A stretch of 64,000 nucleotides of DNA from contig NW_006921544.1 in NCBI RefSeq assembly GCF_000340215.1, positions 898,599-962,598 on the forward strand. The letters run 5' to 3'. Position numbers and translations under genes: made by a program. The number at the start of each line of letters is the position of its first letter. The first letter of the stretch is position 1. Under the pieces are notes generated by a model. It ran no database searches. It was not told the DNA's origin and worked only from the letters and a program-made list of their open reading frames with translations. Positions 59,274-64,000 of the stretch are shown piece after piece. The stretch comes from Pseudocercospora fijiensis CIRAD86 (lineage: Eukaryota; Ascomycota; Dothideomycetes; Mycosphaerellales; Mycosphaerellaceae).

Positions 59274-59492
59274 GTAGCTAGTTACTACCCTATAAAAGAG
59301 GCATCCTTCTATAGAGCGATAGAATTATTAACCTCGTATAATATACTATTCCTATTATAATCTAATAGTGCGTCTATTCTAGGGCTCTAATTACTATAGC
59401 CTAAACTATAAGTCTACTATCCTATTTCCCTAGGTATAGCTTTCTGTACTATAATAGGTTATACTAACTTCGGAGACTTATACTATTATAGC

Positions 59493-59527
<35 letters not shown>

Positions 59528-59544
59528 ATAGTATCCGTTCTTTA
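59274..59544 (+). repeat. Diverged family-A-like LTR (solo)
   Basis: Follows the A LTR along its length: TATAAAAGAGGC, ATTAACCTCGTATA, AGGGCTCTA, ATAGGTTATA, then an expanded (TAG)n tract (59493-59527) and CCGTTCTTTA at the end. More divergent than A1-A3, so a subfamily. It abuts F1 directly. No clear target duplication found. Confidence 0.75.
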
Positions 59545-59915
59545 CTACTATAACCTAGTAACGGTAGTAGCTGTTATTAAGGCAATCGCGAGTAGATCCT
59601 ATACTAGTCTAGTTAGGTTTAGGTTTAATTTACTAAGTCGAAATTCTAGTTTAGTTTGGTTTAGTTTGCTAAGAAACTAGTATACGGACCTAGTTTACCG
59701 GCTACGGATAAATAAGAAGCTAAACTATATACGTTTTATAGTTCGTAAACTAAACTACTACGTAGTCTAAGCTAGATAGATATTGCTATTCTACTAATAT
59801 AGTTAGCCTATATAGGGCGTACTACTATAGATATAGTATTAATATAGTAAAATACTAGAAGAACTCTTAAAAGTCGAAAGAGAAAACCGAGGTATTAAGC
59901 TATTACTTAATATAG
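59545..59915. other. Spacer between the A-like LTR and LTR F2
   Basis: No coding frame. Contains an irregular repeat of AGTTTAGTTTGG-like units near 59620-59690. Confidence 0.35.
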
Positions 59916-60252
59916 TATAGTAGGGACACCCGGCTTAGTATAGGTATATACCTTTGTATCTTTTCCTTCCCTTAGCGTACTAGATATATATATATAGACA
60001 GATAGACAGAGAGAGGACAGCTACGATAATAATATATAGAAGGGCAGATATAAGAACTATATCTTATCTCGCTATAATATAGCCCTCTCTACGATTATTC
60101 TATTCTCGTTAATATTTATAATGCCTTATCTTAGAGGTATATAATACTACGCCGACCCCTCGCTAGTACCTAGGAGGCATTAAACACTAGGCCTATAGTA
60201 TATAGTTCCCTATATATATACCTCTACCTACGACCTACTCGTCCCGCCTATA
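59916..60252 (+). repeat. LTR of family F, copy F2 (5' LTR of the rightmost element)
   Basis: 337 bp, starts TATAGTAGGGACACCCGG, ends GTCCCGCCTATA. Longer than F1 because of TA- and GACAGATAGACAGAGAG-type sequence around 59990-60060. Followed by a leader with the primer-site-like block shared with family A, then gag. Confidence 0.75.
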
Positions 60253-60960
60253 TTTTCTAGAGCCGAAGGTAGGGCTATCTTTATTTATTTAAAGGTATAG
60301 GTATATATATAGTTACGAAGAAACGATTATAGCCTTCGCCTAGAGCGAAAGCTAAGCTACTAATGTAATACTACCGCTAAAGAGACCTTAGTAGTATCGA
60401 GACGTCCTACTACTATTAAACTGTTACTAATCTAAAGCAAAAGTAAAATACTATTACTAATATAAAGTAAAAGGATTACTATTAACGAATGTTACGAATC
60501 CCTACCTATTTATAGTAAGCGGGACCTTATAAGAAACGACCTATATAGAAGGGAGCCTAAGGATCCTATTATAAGAAACTAGAGATAGGGATATAAAGAA
60601 CTCCGAAAAATTAATAAAGCTCCCTTCTCTTCCGCTAATTAGCGTAAACCTAACTCGAAACCTCCTTCCGGACTACTACGACCCTTCTATAATCGGTATA
60701 CTACGAGTTAATAGAAATTAGTAGCGAGGAATAAAGGGAGTTTAGAATAGGTATAGCGGGTATAGTAGCTAGCTAGCTAGGAAACCTTCGCCCCCTCTTT
60801 TATTCCCTATATATATAGGCTACTACCTACCCTCTCCTTACTTCGAAGATACGGACGCGATACGTATAATAAGATACGCTATAATATACTTACGTTCTTT
60901 ACCCTAAAAACACCTAACAACCTATCTAATTTTATTAATACTATATCCTTTCTATTTATT
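60253..60960 (+). other. Leader of the family F element
   Basis: Begins TTTTCTAGAGCCGAAGG, sharing GAGCCGAAGGTAGGGCTATC with the A leaders. The rest is non-coding, with no palindrome of the CCCC/GGGG type. Confidence 0.5.
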
Positions 60961-63900
60961 CTAATTATTTATTGTCTTCTATAAATCGTTTATTCTATCG
61001 ACGAAATAAGCTCTTAGGGGAATAGTAACAACCCTATCCCGGTAGAGCCGCCTTTATAGGCTCCCTCGGATACTACTATCTACCGAGACCTACCTCTAAA
61101 TTTTATTCGTAACTACCTCGATACTAACTCTAATACCGAGAGGACTACGGCCTTAGGAAGCGATAGAGATACTAGTATAGACAATAGTAAAGCGGCTTAA
61201 GGAGGCACTACCTAAGAAGGCGGTACTCGAGAAGTTCTTTAGTAGCTTACCTAAGCAGCCGGAGGGCTATCCCCTTAACTTCTCTAGGGTCTTCTTTAGG
61301 CGTTCTCGGACTTAAAGCCGTAAATACCTCTCCTAGGGACCGTTAAGAACCCCCTCTTTACTAGAGAAAACGCTACTAACTTTATTAAAAGGTTCTCTAC
61401 TATCCTTAAACGATACTACCCGAGGTATAAAACTACTACTACGGTAAAACTCCTTGTCCCCGAGTTATTCGGCTCCTAGGAACTAAGCCTCTTAAGTAGG
61501 AGACCTCTTTAAAGAAATTTAAGCGCGAGTTTGCTAACTAGGATATCGCGGTTTAGTTAAACTCCCGCGAATACCTTAAGTAGCTTCATACTAGACAAAC
61601 GACTAAGAGTAATACCCTTGGTTTTTACTAGGACTTCTATAGTATCGTAGAAGGGATACCGAAGAGACTTCTAGATAATATTACGAGGAGCCGTCTATTT
61701 CTAAAAGGCCTAGGAAGCTCTATACCTACTATTATACCTCGTATCTACGAAAAATATAGTATTTACCCTTACGATAAGGAGTCTTATACTAACTTCGAAT
61801 AGATTTATCGTACTGGGTACAATCTAGCTCGTAGCCGATAGGGCTTCTCGCTTCTTACTAGTAACGATAGCGGCTACTTAAAAGAGCTATAAGAGACAGT
61901 TACGAAAAGAATACTAAGTATACGGCCTACCCTAGATATCTAACGATAAGGGGTAGCCCTTAAGCCTATTACTAAGCCCGGTATCGACGACCTTATTAAA
62001 CAATTCTAAGATCCAATACTTTACGTCCTCTCCCGGGACAATTAGAAGGGTCCTACTATAGGCCCGGTTAATACTAATACCGATTCGTATACCCTATAGC
62101 GCCCTTATCCCTTCTAGAACGATAATGCTCTTATAGTTTAGCTATATAATGACTGGTTTGTGTAAGGGCCGACTATTAACACTTTTGCTTTTTAGTCTAT
62201 CCCTAGTATAGAGGGTCGCTATTACTATTATAGAGCTAAAGGCTACCTTCGCCTAAACTATAGACCCTATCGGTATATATAGGACTAAGGATTCTATAAT
62301 ATTCGAGACTATACGTAGTACCTCGGGCCCTTAGGTATACTATACGCTACCCTATTCCGCTTCCGTAATAGCCCTATCCTCCTAAAGCTCGCTATTATAC
62401 TTCCGCTCCTCGAAGCCTATTACTAGTAGGAGATTATCTTTCTACCTAAATTTAGAATAGAAGCCCTTTAAAAACAATTTAATTATCCTCCTTAGTAACT
62501 ACGGCGAACGGTAGCTCCTAGTATCCTAGCTTAACTAGCCCCTCGAGTTCCGACCCCTCGAGCCCTAGCTCTAATAATCCCTTCTACCCTATCCCCTCTA
62601 CCTTTAAGGTCTCCGAGGAACCCCTATAGAGGGATCGCCTCGAACGATACTCGTAACGGCCTTCCTACTCCTACTACTACCCCCCTCCCTACTACTAGGC
62701 GGATTATACTATACTAGAGATCCTATAATCTTAGTATTATTAAAGAAGCCGATAAAGAATTAGATTTTAGCGATTACGAGGTAGCTATAGTTATAGATAC
62801 CCTTACCTATACTCGTAGCTAGGATACCCCGCTTAGGAATAGTCTTCCTATTACCGCTACTACTAATATAAACCGAATTCGGAAGGCTACTACTAAGCCG
62901 AAAGGTACTACGAAGACTAAGGGTATTCGTAATATAGTTTAAGGACTTAGTATTCGTAAGGTAGAGGAGCGAATTCGAAAACAAACCTAGCCTCGAAGAA
63001 CTACTTAAAGGTCCCTAAGCCTACTACCTCTAAGAGCTTAGTCGGAGGAAACAGTTAGTTATAACCCTCCTACTACTAGCCCTTCTAGTACCTATAGGTA
63101 GCCTACGGCTAAATCCTTAAATAGTAACGCTAGCCTACCTAAGGATAGTAACTTAGAAATAGATAACGTACTACCTCTTACCCCGAGACCTACCGCTAAA
63201 GAGCTATCGAAAGAGGTAAACCCTCTAAGCTAGTAGCGAGCTACGAGGAAGGAGCCTAAGATAACTAATATTATAAAGAATCTTTAGAAACATTATAAGG
63301 ACCCCGACTTTTAGGTAAAGAAGTTCCTTAGTAGAAATAGTATATAGCTTAGTAATACTAAGGCCCTCGCCTATATTCCGGAATATTAAAAGCTCGTTAC
63401 TCGTTAGCTAAACGATAACGCGCTTACTTTAAGAATTCGAGAGCTAGAAAAGAATAAAACCGATAAGATTCCCTACTAGATTATAGAGATAGTACGTAGG
63501 GTAGCTACCTTAGCTACTAGGAGAACTAGACCTAGGCGACCTAATAACTACCTTATTCTAGTCCTTACCTCTATCCGGGAATTCTTTACTAGCCTTAACG
63601 AGGAAGAAGATTACGAAGAATACGAGGTCCCTAACGAAGAAGTTATCTAGGACCCTAATTCGATTAGCCGGAGAAATAGACTTAACTACTACGTAGTATA
63701 AGTTATTTCGTCCGGGGTAGATACCCTTCCTAACGAAATGCTCTATATCGACCTTAGCTAAATACGCCTTTTATTAGTCGACGATAACTTCGCCCTTATT
63801 CCTAGCCCGTATATTACTATTACTATTAATAGGTACCTTAGGATCTGCGCTCTTATTAATAAAGGCTCTAAGGGGAATATATTAAATACGAGATTCCTAT

Positions 63901-64000
63901 AGCGAGCTAGTTTTACTCTTTTAAAAGGTCTTATTCTAAATATACGAGGGGCTAGAGGAAGGGCTAAATTTATCGGTATTAGTACTTCCGTTCCTATCTC
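60961..64000 (+). pseudogene. gag-protease region of a family F gypsy element (runs off the window)
   Basis: Plus strand, at least one frame change (frame 1 early, frame 0 from about 62200). 61040-61330: low-complexity Asn/Thr/Gly/Gln-rich N-terminus. 61340-61960: capsid-like region (ENATNFIKRFSTILKRYYPRY; SREYLK; GFY.DFYSIVEGIPKRLL). 62217-62262: zinc knuckle read as Y-Y-Y-Y-R-A-K-G-Y-L-R-L-N-Y, all ligands now Tyr. 62700-63500: long charged Pro/Ser/Thr-rich linker. 63840-63900: retropepsin-like LINKGSKGNIL with the Asp replaced by Asn. Pol should follow beyond 64000. Confidence 0.75.

Noticed and set aside
62760..62984. Minus-strand 74-codon frame
   Set aside because: Antisense to the linker of the family F gag-protease region; no features.
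1..64000. Unusual genetic code with reassigned TAG/TAA
   Set aside because: Stops coincide with Gln and Trp positions and CpA/TpG are depleted genome-window wide while Cys and His also become Tyr, so RIP explains them without code change.

Overview
The window is a stack of nested, degenerate transposable elements from a filamentous ascomycete (Pezizomycotina; genus not determinable). No host gene, rRNA or CRISPR array is visible. By eye CpA and TpG are scarce and TpA is very abundant while CpG survives. Reading frames stay alignable over kilobases, but nearly every stop replaces a Gln (CAA/CAG) or Trp codon, and zinc-binding Cys and His codons have become Tyr. This is the signature of repeat-induced point mutation (RIP), so almost all coding features are given as pseudogenes.

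Layout. 1-693: tail of a Ty3/gypsy chromovirus pol. About 945-4799, minus strand: 5' part of a large gypsy family here called A (copy A3). 4847-6700: GC-rich box, fragment of a B-like element, minisatellite. 6925-56410, plus strand: one Helitron (Rep-helicase) split into four coding pieces by three insertions: A1 (9256-25218), B (25891-39859, minus strand) and A2 (43333-55481). B is itself interrupted by chromovirus C (27114-34011), and A1 by a hAT DNA transposon (19102-22800). All five insertions have matching target-site duplications: ATAG (A1), CTAG (A2), TCCGC (B), CCTAA (C) and AGAGGCTC (hAT). 56411-60252: Helitron tail, an unidentified ORF, and three LTRs of two families. 60253-64000: gag-protease region of a further gypsy element (family F) that runs out of the window.

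Insertion order: Helitron first, then A1, A2 and B into it, then C into B and hAT into A1. C and the hAT element keep the most CpA/TpG and look least mutated.

Most worth following: (1) an imperfect palindrome with a CCCCGGGGG core, at 11 sites, mostly at ORF boundaries of family A and once downstream of B pol; (2) a third ORF of about 930 codons between pol and the 3' LTR of family A, without a recognised domain; (3) in element C, an antisense Cys-rich/coiled-coil ORF plus an antisense tRNA-Pro-like sequence abutting the pol stop.
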